Shown: positions 1 through 8,066 of the stretch, in pieces
Layout: every line of letters starts with the position of its first letter
How positions within the stretch are numbered: position 1 is the first letter of the stretch
Assembly: GCA_018376905.1 (NCBI GenBank)
Contig: JAHAAK010000018.1
Coordinates: 1 to 43,065, forward strand
Direction of reading: 5' to 3'
Source of the DNA: Collinsella sp.
GTDB taxonomy: Bacteria > Actinomycetota > Coriobacteriia > Coriobacteriales > Coriobacteriaceae
Length of the DNA stretch: 43,065 nucleotides
Notes under the pieces: model-generated
Databases searched by the model: none
Told to the model about the DNA's origin: nothing
Seen by the model: the letters and a program-made list of their open reading frames with translations, nothing else
Program-made: the position numbers and the translations under genes

Positions 1-15
1 GCCACATTAAGTGGC
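1..15. other. Short hairpin at window edge
   Basis: GCCAC and GTGGC form a 5-bp stem around ATTAA, followed on the plus strand by CTTCTTT. It may be the end of a terminator for a gene lying left of the window, but the arm is cut by the window edge. Nothing else is visible between here and the gyrA terminator. Confidence 0.3.
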
Positions 16-90
16 CTTCTTTGCGTGCGGAACTCGCGACAAACCAAACCCAACTCGCCAGCCCAGCGGCCATGGGGTCCCAAGGTTGTC

Positions 91-123
91 AAAAAAGCGG
101 TCGGCGCGCAGTGCGCCGACCGC
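91..123 (-). terminator. Rho-independent terminator of gyrBA
   Basis: Read on the minus strand, an exact 11-bp GC-rich stem (GCGGTCGGCGC paired with GCGCCGACCGC) with a 5-base loop is followed by six T. It lies about 40 bases past the gyrA stop and would end the gyrB-gyrA transcript. Confidence 0.9.
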
Positions 124-163
124 CGATATATGGGGTCTGATATTTTCTACCAGCTCGTTCCTC

Positions 164-2911
164 TTACTCGTCGAGGAGATCCTCTGGTATGTCGTTGCCG
201 TCGCCTAGGTCGACGGGGGCTTCCTCGGTGCTAGTTGCGGCTGCATCCTCGGCGCCTTCGCCTTCGGGCTTTTCTTTGGCTACAGTCATGCGGGCTACGG
301 CGCATACGCGGTCGTTGTCGTCCACGGTCATCATCTTGACGCCCTGGGTGGCTCGGCCGGTTTGGCTGATCTCGTCGGTCTTGACGCGAATGACCGTCGC
401 GCCTTCCGTCACGATGAACAGCTCGTGCTGCGGGCCCACCGTCTTCATGGCCGCGAGGTTGCCCTTACGCTCGGTCATTTGGATGGTGTAGACGCCCTGG
501 CCGCCGCGATTCTGTTCCGGGTAGTCCGCGACCGGCGTGCGCTTGCCGTAGCCGCGCTCGGTGATGACGAATAGATCGCCGTTGCCGTTAGTGACTTCCA
601 TGCCCAGAACGCTCACGCCGTCCTTCATACCGATACCGCGAACGCCGCTGGTATCGCGGCCGGTGGCGCGCACCTGCTCCTCGGAGAACATGATCGCCTT
701 GCCCGCAGTGGTGGCCAGGATAATCTTGTCGCCCTCGCGCACGCGGCGCACGTTCAGCAGCGCGTCGTCGTCACGCAGGTTGATAGCGATCAGGCCGTCG
801 CGGCGGCTGCGGTCGTAGGCGCTCATCACGGTCTTCTTGACCATGCCGCTCTTGGTGGCAAACATCAGGTACTCGTCGGCGGGGAACTCGCGGCAGCTGA
901 TGACGCTCGCGATCTTCTCGCCCTCCTCGAAAGGCAGCAGGTTGACGATCGCGGTGCCGCGCGCCTGGCGCGTACCCACCGGCAGCTCGTGCACCTTCAG
1001 GCGGTAGACCTTGCCCTTGCTCGAGAAGAACAGCACGTACTCGTGCGTGGATGCGATGAACATCTCGTCGATGACGTCGTCCTCTTTAAGGTTGACGCCC
1101 GACACGCCCTTGCCGCCGCGCTTCTGGGCGCGGTAGGCAGCCACCGGGATGCGCTTCACGTAGCCGGTGTGGGTGATGGTCACGACCATGTCCTCGTCGG
1201 CAATCAGATCTTCGACGTCCAGGTCCTTCTCGACATGGCTGATCTCGGTGCGGCGCTTGTCGCCGAACTTCTTGGAGATCTCGCGCATCTCTTCCTTGAT
1301 GACGCCCAGGATTTTCCCCTCGTGCGCCAGCAGGTCCTCGTAGTAGGCGATGGCGCGGCGCAAGCCGTCCAGCTCTTCCTGGATCTTGTCGCGCTCCAGG
1401 CCGGTCAGGCGGCGCAGCTTCATCTCGAGGATGGCCGTGGTCTGCTCGGGCGTAAAGCCAAAGCGCTCGATCAGGCGACTGCTGGCCTCAGAGTCGGTCT
1501 GCGAGGAGCGGATGATGCTGATGACCTCGTCGATATGGTCGAGAGCCATCAGGTAGCCCTCGAGGATATGGGCACGCGCCTGGGCCTTCTTGAGGTCAAA
1601 GCGGGTGCGGCGGGTGACGACGTCGACCTGGTGGTCGATGTAGTGCTGCAGCATCTCGCGCAGGCTCAGGCATTTTGGAACGCCGTTGACAAGCGCAAGG
1701 TTGTTGGCGCCAAAGGTCGTCTGCAGCGAGGTGTACTTATACAGGTTGTTGAGCACGACCTGCGGGATGACGCCCTTCTTGAGCTCGATGACCAGGCGGA
1801 TACCCTTCTGGTTGGACTCATCGCGCATATCCGAGATACCCTCGATGCGCTTGTCGTTGACGAGCTGGGCGATCTTCTCCTGCAGGGTGCCCTTGTTGAC
1901 CATGTAGGGAATCTCGGTAAAGACCAGGCGGCTACGGCCGGTCTTGGTGGACTCCACATGAGCCTTGGCGCGCACGGTAATGGAGCCGCGGCCGGTCTCG
2001 TAGCTCTGCCTAATGCCGGCGCTACCCATGATGATGGCACCAGTGGGGAAGTCCGGACCGGGCATGATCTGCATGAGCTCGTCGACGGTGGCATCGGGGT
2101 TGTCGATCAGGTAGCAGGTGGCCTCGATCGCCTCGGTGAGGTTATGCGGGGCGATGTTGGTAGCCATGCCGACGGCGATACCCTGGCTGCCGTTGACCAG
2201 CAGGTTGGGGAAGCGCGCAGGCAGCGCCTGGGGCTCGGCGAGCGACTCGTCGTAGTTGGGCTGCCAGTCGACGGTGTCCTTCTGCAGGTCACGCAGGAGC
2301 TCCATGGCGGGCTTTGCCAGGCGGCTCTCGGTGTAACGCATGGCGGCGGCGCCGTCGCCGTCGATGTTGCCGAAATTGCCGTGACCGTCAATGAGCGGCG
2401 TGCGCATAGAGAACCACTGTGCCAGGCGGACCATGGCCTCATAGACCGCGAAGTCGCCGTGCGGATGGTACTTACCGATAACTTCGCCGACCGTCCAGGC
2501 CGACTTCTTGTGCGGACGGTTGGGGTAGATGCCGCTCTCGTTCATTGCGTACAGGATGCGACGGTGCACCGGCTTTAAGCCATCGCGCACGTCCGGCAGG
2601 GCGCGCGCCGTGATGACCGACATCGAGTACTCGATGAACGACTGCTTCATCTCACGGCCGAACTCCGAAATCTGGAGCTGGCCGCCGTTGATATCCTCTC
2701 CGGCCGAGGCACCACGGTCTACTTCGCCAAAGCTCTCCTCGAGCTCGCCGTCGTCGTCTTCTTCCTCATCATCATCGGCATCGGGGTTATAGGCGTCCGG
2801 GTCGCCATCCTCGCCCTGCTCAGCACGGGCAAGTAGGCGCTTCAGATCGTCGGGCATGCCGGCGTCGCCGGCCTCGTCCATGCCCTCGTTATTGTTGATA
2901 TCGTCTGCCAC
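164..2911 (-). CDS. gyrA: DNA gyrase subunit A
   Basis: Breakage-reunion subunit of the A2B2 gyrase that introduces negative supercoils ahead of replication forks. The protein has 915 residues. Residues 1 to about 75 are an acidic, Asp/Glu-rich extension that gyrases normally lack. The winged-helix/tower core follows, with the KYHPHGD segment and the catalytic Tyr193 in the RYTE motif. The C-terminal beta-pinwheel carries the GyrA box (QKRGGKGV) that wraps DNA. The start is GTG with AGGAGGT just upstream; gyrB ends 11 bases before it, so the two are co-transcribed. Phe154 occupies the position of E. coli Ser83, where serine or alanine is usual and Phe is a known fluoroquinolone-resistance change. 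Glu158 (E. coli Asp87) is normal for Gram-positives. Confidence 0.98.
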   Translation of the reverse strand: MADDINNNEGMDEAGDAGMPDDLKRLLARAEQGEDGDPDAYNPDADDDEEEDDDGELEESFGEVDRGASAGEDINGGQLQISEFGREMKQSFIEYSMSVITARALPDVRDGLKPVHRRILYAMNESGIYPNRPHKKSAWTVGEVIGKYHPHGDFAVYEAMVRLAQWFSMRTPLIDGHGNFGNIDGDGAAAMRYTESRLAKPAMELLRDLQKDTVDWQPNYDESLAEPQALPARFPNLLVNGSQGIAVGMATNIAPHNLTEAIEATCYLIDNPDATVDELMQIMPGPDFPTGAIIMGSAGIRQSYETGRGSITVRAKAHVESTKTGRSRLVFTEIPYMVNKGTLQEKIAQLVNDKRIEGISDMRDESNQKGIRLVIELKKGVIPQVVLNNLYKYTSLQTTFGANNLALVNGVPKCLSLREMLQHYIDHQVDVVTRRTRFDLKKAQARAHILEGYLMALDHIDEVISIIRSSQTDSEASSRLIERFGFTPEQTTAILEMKLRRLTGLERDKIQEELDGLRRAIAYYEDLLAHEGKILGVIKEEMREISKKFGDKRRTEISHVEKDLDVEDLIADEDMVVTITHTGYVKRIPVAAYRAQKRGGKGVSGVNLKEDDVIDEMFIASTHEYVLFFSSKGKVYRLKVHELPVGTRQARGTAIVNLLPFEEGEKIASVISCREFPADEYLMFATKSGMVKKTVMSAYDRSRRDGLIAINLRDDDALLNVRRVREGDKIILATTAGKAIMFSEEQVRATGRDTSGVRGIGMKDGVSVLGMEVTNGNGDLFVITERGYGKRTPVADYPEQNRGGQGVYTIQMTERKGNLAAMKTVGPQHELFIVTEGATVIRVKTDEISQTGRATQGVKMMTVDDNDRVCAVARMTVAKEKPEGEGAEDAAATSTEEAPVDLGDGNDIPEDLLDE

Positions 2912-2922
2912 GTTACCTCCTC

Positions 2923-4953
2923 TTAAGCGTCAAGGAATCGAGCATCATGCGCGTGTTTTTCAATGTACTCGCGGCGATAGCCGACCTCGGAACCCATGAG
3001 CTCGCGCACGGCGCGATCCGCCACCACGGCGTCCTCGATCGACACGCGCTGCAGGATGCGGGTCTTGGGGTCCATCGTCGTCGAGGCAAGCTGCTTGGGG
3101 TCCATCTCGCCCAGGCCCTTGTAGCGCTGGACGGTGTAGCCCTTGCGCTTCTTGGTGATCTTGCCGTCCTTGGCCTTACCGTCCTCGTCGTTGTCGTCAG
3201 GGTTCAGCCCCAGGCTCTGGATGGTGTCGCGCAGGATCTCGTCTTCGGGCTGGCGGCCGTTGGGATACACGTAGTGAATCTTGTTGCGCACCTTGATGCC
3301 AAAGATGGGCGGGCACGCGACGTAAACGTAGCCGGCATCAATCAACGGGCGCATGTACTTGTAGAAGAACGTCAGCAGCAGGATGCGGATATGTGCACCG
3401 TCGACGTCTGCATCGGTCATGATGATGATCTTGTGGTAGCGCGCCTTGGTGATGTCAAAGTCGCCGCCGTCGCCAGCGCTCGTCGTGACGCCGCAGCCGA
3501 TCGCGGTGATGAGTGACTGGATGGTGTCGCTCGAGAACGCACGATGATCGCCTACGCGCTCGACATTCAGAATCTTGCCGCGCAGGGGTAGGATCGCCTG
3601 GATGTCTCGGCGACGGCCGTCCTTGGCCGAACCGCCTGCCGAGTCGCCCTCTACGATAAAGAGCTCGGTCAACTCGGCGTCACGCACCGAACAGTCGGCG
3701 AGCTTGCCGGGCAGCGACGCCGTCTCGAGCAGGCTCTTGCGGCGGGTCGCCTCGCGCGCCTTGCGGGCGGCATTGCGCGCCTTGCAGGCCTGCTGGGCCT
3801 TCTTGACGATCTCACGAGCTGGCTTGGGATGCTCCTCGAGGTAATCGGCAAGCCCGTCGGTCACGATCTTGAGCGTCAGCGCGCGCATATAGGAGCTGCC
3901 GAGCTTGGCCTTGGTCTGGCCCTCAAACTGCGGATCGGGCAGCTTGACCGAAATGACAGCAGAAAGGCCCTCACGCACATCGTCGCCAGTCAGGTTGGCG
4001 TCCTTTTCCTTGAGCAGGTTCTGCTTGCGAGCGTAATCGTTAATCACGCGGGTGAGTGCGGTACGGAAGCCCTCGAGGTGCATGCCGCCCTCGGGGGTGT
4101 AGATGTCGTTGGCAAACGACATGACGTTCTCGCCGTAGCCGCTATTCCACTGCAAGGACACCTCGACCTCGCCCATCTTGGTCACGGGCGCATCCGGATC
4201 CGATTTGCCCTCAATATAGATGGGCTCCTTAAAGGCCTCGGGGACATCCTTGCCCTCGTTGAGGAACTTGACGAAGTCGATGATGCCGCCGGCATAGCAA
4301 AACTCCTCCACATGGGGAGTCGCCTCGCGCTCGTCGGTCAGCACGATCTTGAGGTTCTTGTTGAGGAATGCCGTCTCCTGCAGACGGTTGTGCAGCGTGT
4401 CGAAATCGTAGATGCAGGTCTCGAAGATCTCGTCGTCGGGCCAGAAGCTGACAGTGGTACCCGTCGTCTCCGAAGTGCCCACGACCTCCATCTTCTTGAC
4501 GGTCTTGCCGCGCGAAAACTCCATCTCGTAGATGTTGCCGTCGCGGCACACCTGTACGACCACACGCTTGGACAGGGCGTTGACGACGGAGATGCCCACG
4601 CCGTGCAGGCCGCCCGAGACCTTGTAGGCCGAGTTATCGAACTTACCGCCGGCGTGCAGGATCGTCATGACGACCTCGAGCGTCGGGATCTTTTTGATAG
4701 GATGCTCGTCGACGGGGATACCGCGCCCGTTATCGACGACCGTGATGGAGTTGTCGGCGTGGACCGTCACCTGGATCTCGGTGCAGAAACCGGCCATGGC
4801 CTCGTCGACGGAGTTGTCAACGATCTCCCACACCAGGTGATGAAGACCGCTGGCGCTCGTCGAGCCAATGTACATGCCCGGGCGCTTACGAACGGCCTCG
4901 AGACCTTCGAGAATCTTAATCTCGCCGCCATCGTAATCGTTTTCGTTTGCCAC
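2923..4953 (-). CDS. gyrB: DNA gyrase subunit B
   Basis: ATPase subunit of gyrase, 676 residues. The N-terminal GHKL ATPase domain shows DNSVDEA (Mg-binding Asn), DNGRGIP and GGLHGVG. A transducer domain follows, then the TOPRIM domain with EGDSAGGSAK and the DADVDGAHI metal site, and the terminal RYKGLGEM motif. It is slightly longer than most family members because of a charged, Lys/Asp-rich insert just before the RYKGLGEM segment. The start is GTG, preceded four bases upstream by AAGGAGG. The gene has its own leader, separated from the recF-dciA unit by a terminator, and runs straight into gyrA. The drug-contact acidic residues of TOPRIM look intact. Confidence 0.98.
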   Translation of the reverse strand: MANENDYDGGEIKILEGLEAVRKRPGMYIGSTSASGLHHLVWEIVDNSVDEAMAGFCTEIQVTVHADNSITVVDNGRGIPVDEHPIKKIPTLEVVMTILHAGGKFDNSAYKVSGGLHGVGISVVNALSKRVVVQVCRDGNIYEMEFSRGKTVKKMEVVGTSETTGTTVSFWPDDEIFETCIYDFDTLHNRLQETAFLNKNLKIVLTDEREATPHVEEFCYAGGIIDFVKFLNEGKDVPEAFKEPIYIEGKSDPDAPVTKMGEVEVSLQWNSGYGENVMSFANDIYTPEGGMHLEGFRTALTRVINDYARKQNLLKEKDANLTGDDVREGLSAVISVKLPDPQFEGQTKAKLGSSYMRALTLKIVTDGLADYLEEHPKPAREIVKKAQQACKARNAARKAREATRRKSLLETASLPGKLADCSVRDAELTELFIVEGDSAGGSAKDGRRRDIQAILPLRGKILNVERVGDHRAFSSDTIQSLITAIGCGVTTSAGDGGDFDITKARYHKIIIMTDADVDGAHIRILLLTFFYKYMRPLIDAGYVYVACPPIFGIKVRNKIHYVYPNGRQPEDEILRDTIQSLGLNPDDNDEDGKAKDGKITKKRKGYTVQRYKGLGEMDPKQLASTTMDPKTRILQRVSIEDAVVADRAVRELMGSEVGYRREYIEKHAHDARFLDA

Positions 4954-5002
4954 ACGTCCTCCTTCAGTTAAGAAAATGTGTACAGCCTTACTAGTTTATC
5001 GT

Positions 5003-5032
5003 AAAAAAATACCCTCGGGAACGAGGGTATTT
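5003..5032 (-). terminator. Terminator of dnaN-recF-dciA unit
   Basis: Perfect 11-bp stem AAATACCCTCG with a 4-base loop, followed by a T run on the minus strand. It lies between the dciA stop and the gyrB start, so gyrBA must be transcribed mainly from a promoter between about 4966 and 5002. Confidence 0.9.
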
Positions 5033-5058
5033 GGCTCTACAAGGCCACCAGATGCGAT

Positions 5059-5622
5059 TTAAGGCTCTTTTTTACTCTGCACGCCCTTGGTCCACTCGGC
5101 ACTGGCTCTCATGGCGTTCTCGAGGGCCTCGCGCAGTTTTTGGTCCTCGATGGGTGCCACTTGGTGCTCGATCTCGGCACGCTCGGCATCGCTTAGGTCG
5201 GCATGCGGAGCCGGCGGACGCTCGGCCACGGCCGGACGCAGGCGCTCTTTTGCAGCGGGCGGTGTGTGGCCGGGGGCGGTCGTCTTGAACACCAGCCCAT
5301 CGACGTGCGCGCCGGCGCGCTCCATGCGCGCGCGGATAATCTCGCGCAAAAGCGTCATCTCCTGCGTCCATGAGGGCGAATCGAGGTACACCAGCAGTTC
5401 GTTGGACTCGGGCAGGTAGCGCAGGCCCGTCACATGGCGTCCCTCGCGCGTGCCCGAGCACACCGCATTCCAGGCGCGATAGACCGCACGAGACTCCTCC
5501 GCAGCCTCCATTTGCGCGCGGCGCTCAGGTGTCGCGGCCGCCAGGATGCGCTGCCGCTCGGCATCCAAAAAGCCGCCAAAGGCAACCATTCCGTTCTCGC
5601 GCTCGTAATTAGCACGTCTCAC
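5059..5622 (-). CDS. dciA: DciA-like helicase operator (DUF721)
   Basis: A 187-residue protein of the DUF721/DciA family, which in bacteria without DnaC helps load the replicative helicase DnaB. The DUF721 fold spans about residues 50 to 115 (AWNAVCSGTREG, then the LYVYLDS-like strand and TQEMTLLREIIRARM helix). A Pro/Ala-rich linker and a charged helical tail ending in Lys-Lys-Glu-Pro follow. The likely start is GTG at 5622, overlapping the last 14 bases of recF, so translation is probably coupled. Position next to recF is typical of Actinomycetota. Helicase loading is known for the family and inferred here. Confidence 0.85.
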   Translation of the reverse strand: MRRANYERENGMVAFGGFLDAERQRILAAATPERRAQMEAAEESRAVYRAWNAVCSGTREGRHVTGLRYLPESNELLVYLDSPSWTQEMTLLREIIRARMERAGAHVDGLVFKTTAPGHTPPAAKERLRPAVAERPPAPHADLSDAERAEIEHQVAPIEDQKLREALENAMRASAEWTKGVQSKKEP

Positions 5623-6715
5623 CCATGCTCACCACCTTGGCTCGATCAAGCAGGTCATCGGTAAAATACCCCAGATTGGTGGTGGTTATGACTGTCTGGA
5701 TATCATCACCGATCAGCTGCAGAAAAGCGCCTCGGCGCCCGGCGTCGAGCTCGCTCATCACGTCGTCCAAGAGCAGCAGCGGCGCGGTGCCCAAGATATC
5801 ACGCGCCACTGCCACTTCTGCCACCTTCCAGGCAAGCACCAGCGTTCGCTGCTGGCCCTGGCTGGCAAATGAACGGGCCGATCGGCCCGCGACGGAAAAC
5901 TCAATCTCGTCGCGATGCGGACCCACAAGCGTCACGCCGCGGCGGATCTCCTCGTCGGCGCGCTCATCGAGCGCCGAGAGCGTGTGCTCATACGCCCACC
6001 CCCTGAGCTCGTCGCGATCCTCGGTGCGAGGCAGGTCGCCAAGCGTGGACACATAGGACACACCGGCGGGCTCGCCGGATGCCACGCGGCCATAGGCGGC
6101 GCGCACATGGCCCGCCAGTCGGGCGAGCAGGGCCAAACGATGCACGAGCAGGGCTGACCCGGCGCGGGCGATGGAGTCATTCCACGCACCGAGCATCTCG
6201 CGGCAGCACCAGGTCTCCTTGAGCAGGGCGTTGCGCTGCGTCACACACCGCCCGTAGGTGCTCGCCAGGTCGGCGTAACGGGCGCTCAGTTGTACGCCAA
6301 AGTCGTCGAGGGCGGCGCGGCGCACGCTGGCACCGCGCTTGACCATATCCAGATGATCGGGGCAAAACAGCACGCTCGGCATAACCCCTCGCACGCCGGC
6401 AGCCGAGCACCTCTTGCCGTTACGGCTAAACGAGCGCTTGCCGTCCTCAACGCCCAGGCCCATATCGAGCACGCGGCCATCGCCCTCGAGCCTCAACTCG
6501 AGCTTGCACGAGCCCGTGCCGTCGTGCACGAGCTCGGCAGCTGTGGGATGCCTAAACGAGGTGCCACTCGTCAAAAGCTGCAGCGCCTCTATGAGGTTGG
6601 TCTTTCCCGCCGCGTTGGGCCCCGCAAGCACCGTCACGCCTTCGTCCAGGTCAAGACGGTAGCTATCGAAACTGCGGTAGCGCGCGACGGAAAGGTTGCG
6701 GGCAAACACGGTCAT
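5609..6715 (-). CDS. recF: DNA replication/repair protein RecF
   Basis: SMC-like ABC ATPase that, with RecO and RecR, loads RecA at single-strand gaps and stalled forks. It has 368 residues, the usual family length. Walker A is GPNAAGKTNL near residue 33. The signature region lies near FASQGQQRTL, and Walker B with LLLDDVMSELD lies near residue 315. Start is ATG, nine bases after the dnaN stop; the end overlaps dciA. The order dnaN-recF-dciA is conserved in Gram-positives. Confidence 0.97.
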   Translation of the reverse strand: MTVFARNLSVARYRSFDSYRLDLDEGVTVLAGPNAAGKTNLIEALQLLTSGTSFRHPTAAELVHDGTGSCKLELRLEGDGRVLDMGLGVEDGKRSFSRNGKRCSAAGVRGVMPSVLFCPDHLDMVKRGASVRRAALDDFGVQLSARYADLASTYGRCVTQRNALLKETWCCREMLGAWNDSIARAGSALLVHRLALLARLAGHVRAAYGRVASGEPAGVSYVSTLGDLPRTEDRDELRGWAYEHTLSALDERADEEIRRGVTLVGPHRDEIEFSVAGRSARSFASQGQQRTLVLAWKVAEVAVARDILGTAPLLLLDDVMSELDAGRRGAFLQLIGDDIQTVITTTNLGYFTDDLLDRAKVVSMGETC

Positions 6716-6724
6716 GGCGCAGCG

Positions 6725-7828
6725 CTAGATGCGAACCGGCATAACCAGGTACAGGTAGTTGATCTTGTCGTAGGACTTAAAGATACCCGCCTGCGAGTAG
6801 CTCTTGAGCTCCAGCGTGATCTCCTTCTCCTTGGACAGGGCATTGAGGCAGCCAAAGATGTAGTGGTAGTTAAAGGCGATGGTGCCCGACTCGCCCTCGG
6901 CCTCGACATCGATTGTCTCCTGCGCCAGATCCTGGTCATTGGAGATGGAGGACAGGCCCATCTGACCGTTCTCGACATCGATCTCGAACTTGACGGCGGG
7001 GTTCGCGCTCGCGATGACCGCCACGCGCTTAAGGGCGGCATTAAAAGCCGCCACGTCGATCTTGACGCTCGTCACGCATGAATCGGGGATGAGCTGCTTG
7101 TAGTTGGGGTACACGCCCTCGATACGGCGCGACACGTAGGTGGTGTTGCCGGCCTCGAAGACAACCTGGGTGTCGGTGGCGCCGATCATGATGGTCGCCT
7201 GGCTGGCCATGATGCTCAGGGCGTCGTTGAAGGCGTCGGCCGGAACGTTGAGCTCAAAAGAGCCCTCGAGCGTCGAGGTCTCGACCTGGGTGTCGCATAC
7301 GGCCAGGCGGAAGGAGTCGGTTGCCACCAGGCGCACGGTGTTGTTCTCGACCTTCATGTGCACGCCTCCCAGGATGGGACGGGCCTTATCGGTCGAAGTG
7401 ACACGCCACACGCGGCCGACCATCTCGGACAGGATGTCGGTCGGGAGCTCCACCGCACTCTCGATGGCATAGGCCGGGAACTCGGGGAAATCGTTGGCAT
7501 CGAGCGTGTTGAGGCGGAAGGAACTCTTCTCGCATCCAATCAGCACCTGACGCTCCGAGAGCTCAAAGGTAACCGGAGCGTCGGGAAGGGTCTTCGTAAT
7601 GTTCGAGAGCATCTTGCAGGGAATCACCATCTCGCCCCCTTCTTCGACATGCGCGGCAATGCGATGACGAATCGAGATGGTGTAGTTAGAAGTTTGGAAT
7701 TCCAAGATGCCGTCCTGCGCCTTAACGAGCACGCCCGACAGGATGGGAAGGGTAGATGCCGAAGCGACGCCTTTCATAACGACGCCGATGGCTTGCGTGA
7801 GCGAGCTTTGGCTGACGGTGAACTTCAT
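6725..7828 (-). CDS. dnaN: DNA polymerase III beta sliding clamp
   Basis: Ring-forming processivity clamp, 367 residues, made of three similar DNA-clamp domains of about 120 residues. The start MKFTVSQSSL and the terminal YLVMPVRI, which lines the partner-binding pocket, are both canonical. Start is ATG; the leader is strongly AT-rich and its Shine-Dalgarno (AAAGG, about nine bases upstream) is weak. Unlike many bacteria, dnaN is separated from dnaA by a 238-base gap carrying origin-like repeats, so it probably has its own promoter there. Confidence 0.98.
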   Translation of the reverse strand: MKFTVSQSSLTQAIGVVMKGVASASTLPILSGVLVKAQDGILEFQTSNYTISIRHRIAAHVEEGGEMVIPCKMLSNITKTLPDAPVTFELSERQVLIGCEKSSFRLNTLDANDFPEFPAYAIESAVELPTDILSEMVGRVWRVTSTDKARPILGGVHMKVENNTVRLVATDSFRLAVCDTQVETSTLEGSFELNVPADAFNDALSIMASQATIMIGATDTQVVFEAGNTTYVSRRIEGVYPNYKQLIPDSCVTSVKIDVAAFNAALKRVAVIASANPAVKFEIDVENGQMGLSSISNDQDLAQETIDVEAEGESGTIAFNYHYIFGCLNALSKEKEITLELKSYSQAGIFKSYDKINYLYLVMPVRI

Positions 7829-8066
7829 CTTTTAATACCTTTCTATAGATATAAATATCTTAATAATAGTAATAGCACTGACGAAACTGTTGATTACTCC
7901 CAAAAGCGCTGGTCAACCCCAAAAAGAGAATCGACAGCATCCTGTGCGCAACCGACCGTGTTTTCCACGTTCAAAACCTGCGGAAAACTTTTCGTCGCCT
8001 TGGGGTGAGTTTTAGACACGTTATGCCCGGCGTTTCGACAAGTTTTCAACAGGTGTCTCTATTTCC
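7829..8066. other. dnaA-dnaN gap, candidate oriC part
   Basis: This gap carries several origin-like signals. At 7861-7875 the plus strand reads five in-phase trinucleotides, TAATAATAGTAATAG, matching the DnaA-trio pattern (TAG/TAA), inside an AT-rich stretch from about 7836 to 7876. Twelve bases on, 7888-7896 reads TGTTGATTA, a DnaA-box-like 9-mer in reverse. Further elements are TTTTCCACG at 7961-7969, ACCTGCGGAAAACTT at 7976-7990, and the inverse of ACCTGTTGAAAACTT at 8040-8054. No gene is seen. The dnaN promoter must also lie here. Function as an unwinding site is inference. Confidence 0.55.

Noticed and set aside
989..2578. Long open frame on the plus strand opposite gyrA (529 residues)
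   Set aside because: Exact antisense to gyrA codons; repetitive Asp/Val/Leu composition typical of a shadow, with no ribosome site.
3829..4971. 380-residue open frame opposite gyrB
   Set aside because: Antisense shadow of gyrB with no family features.
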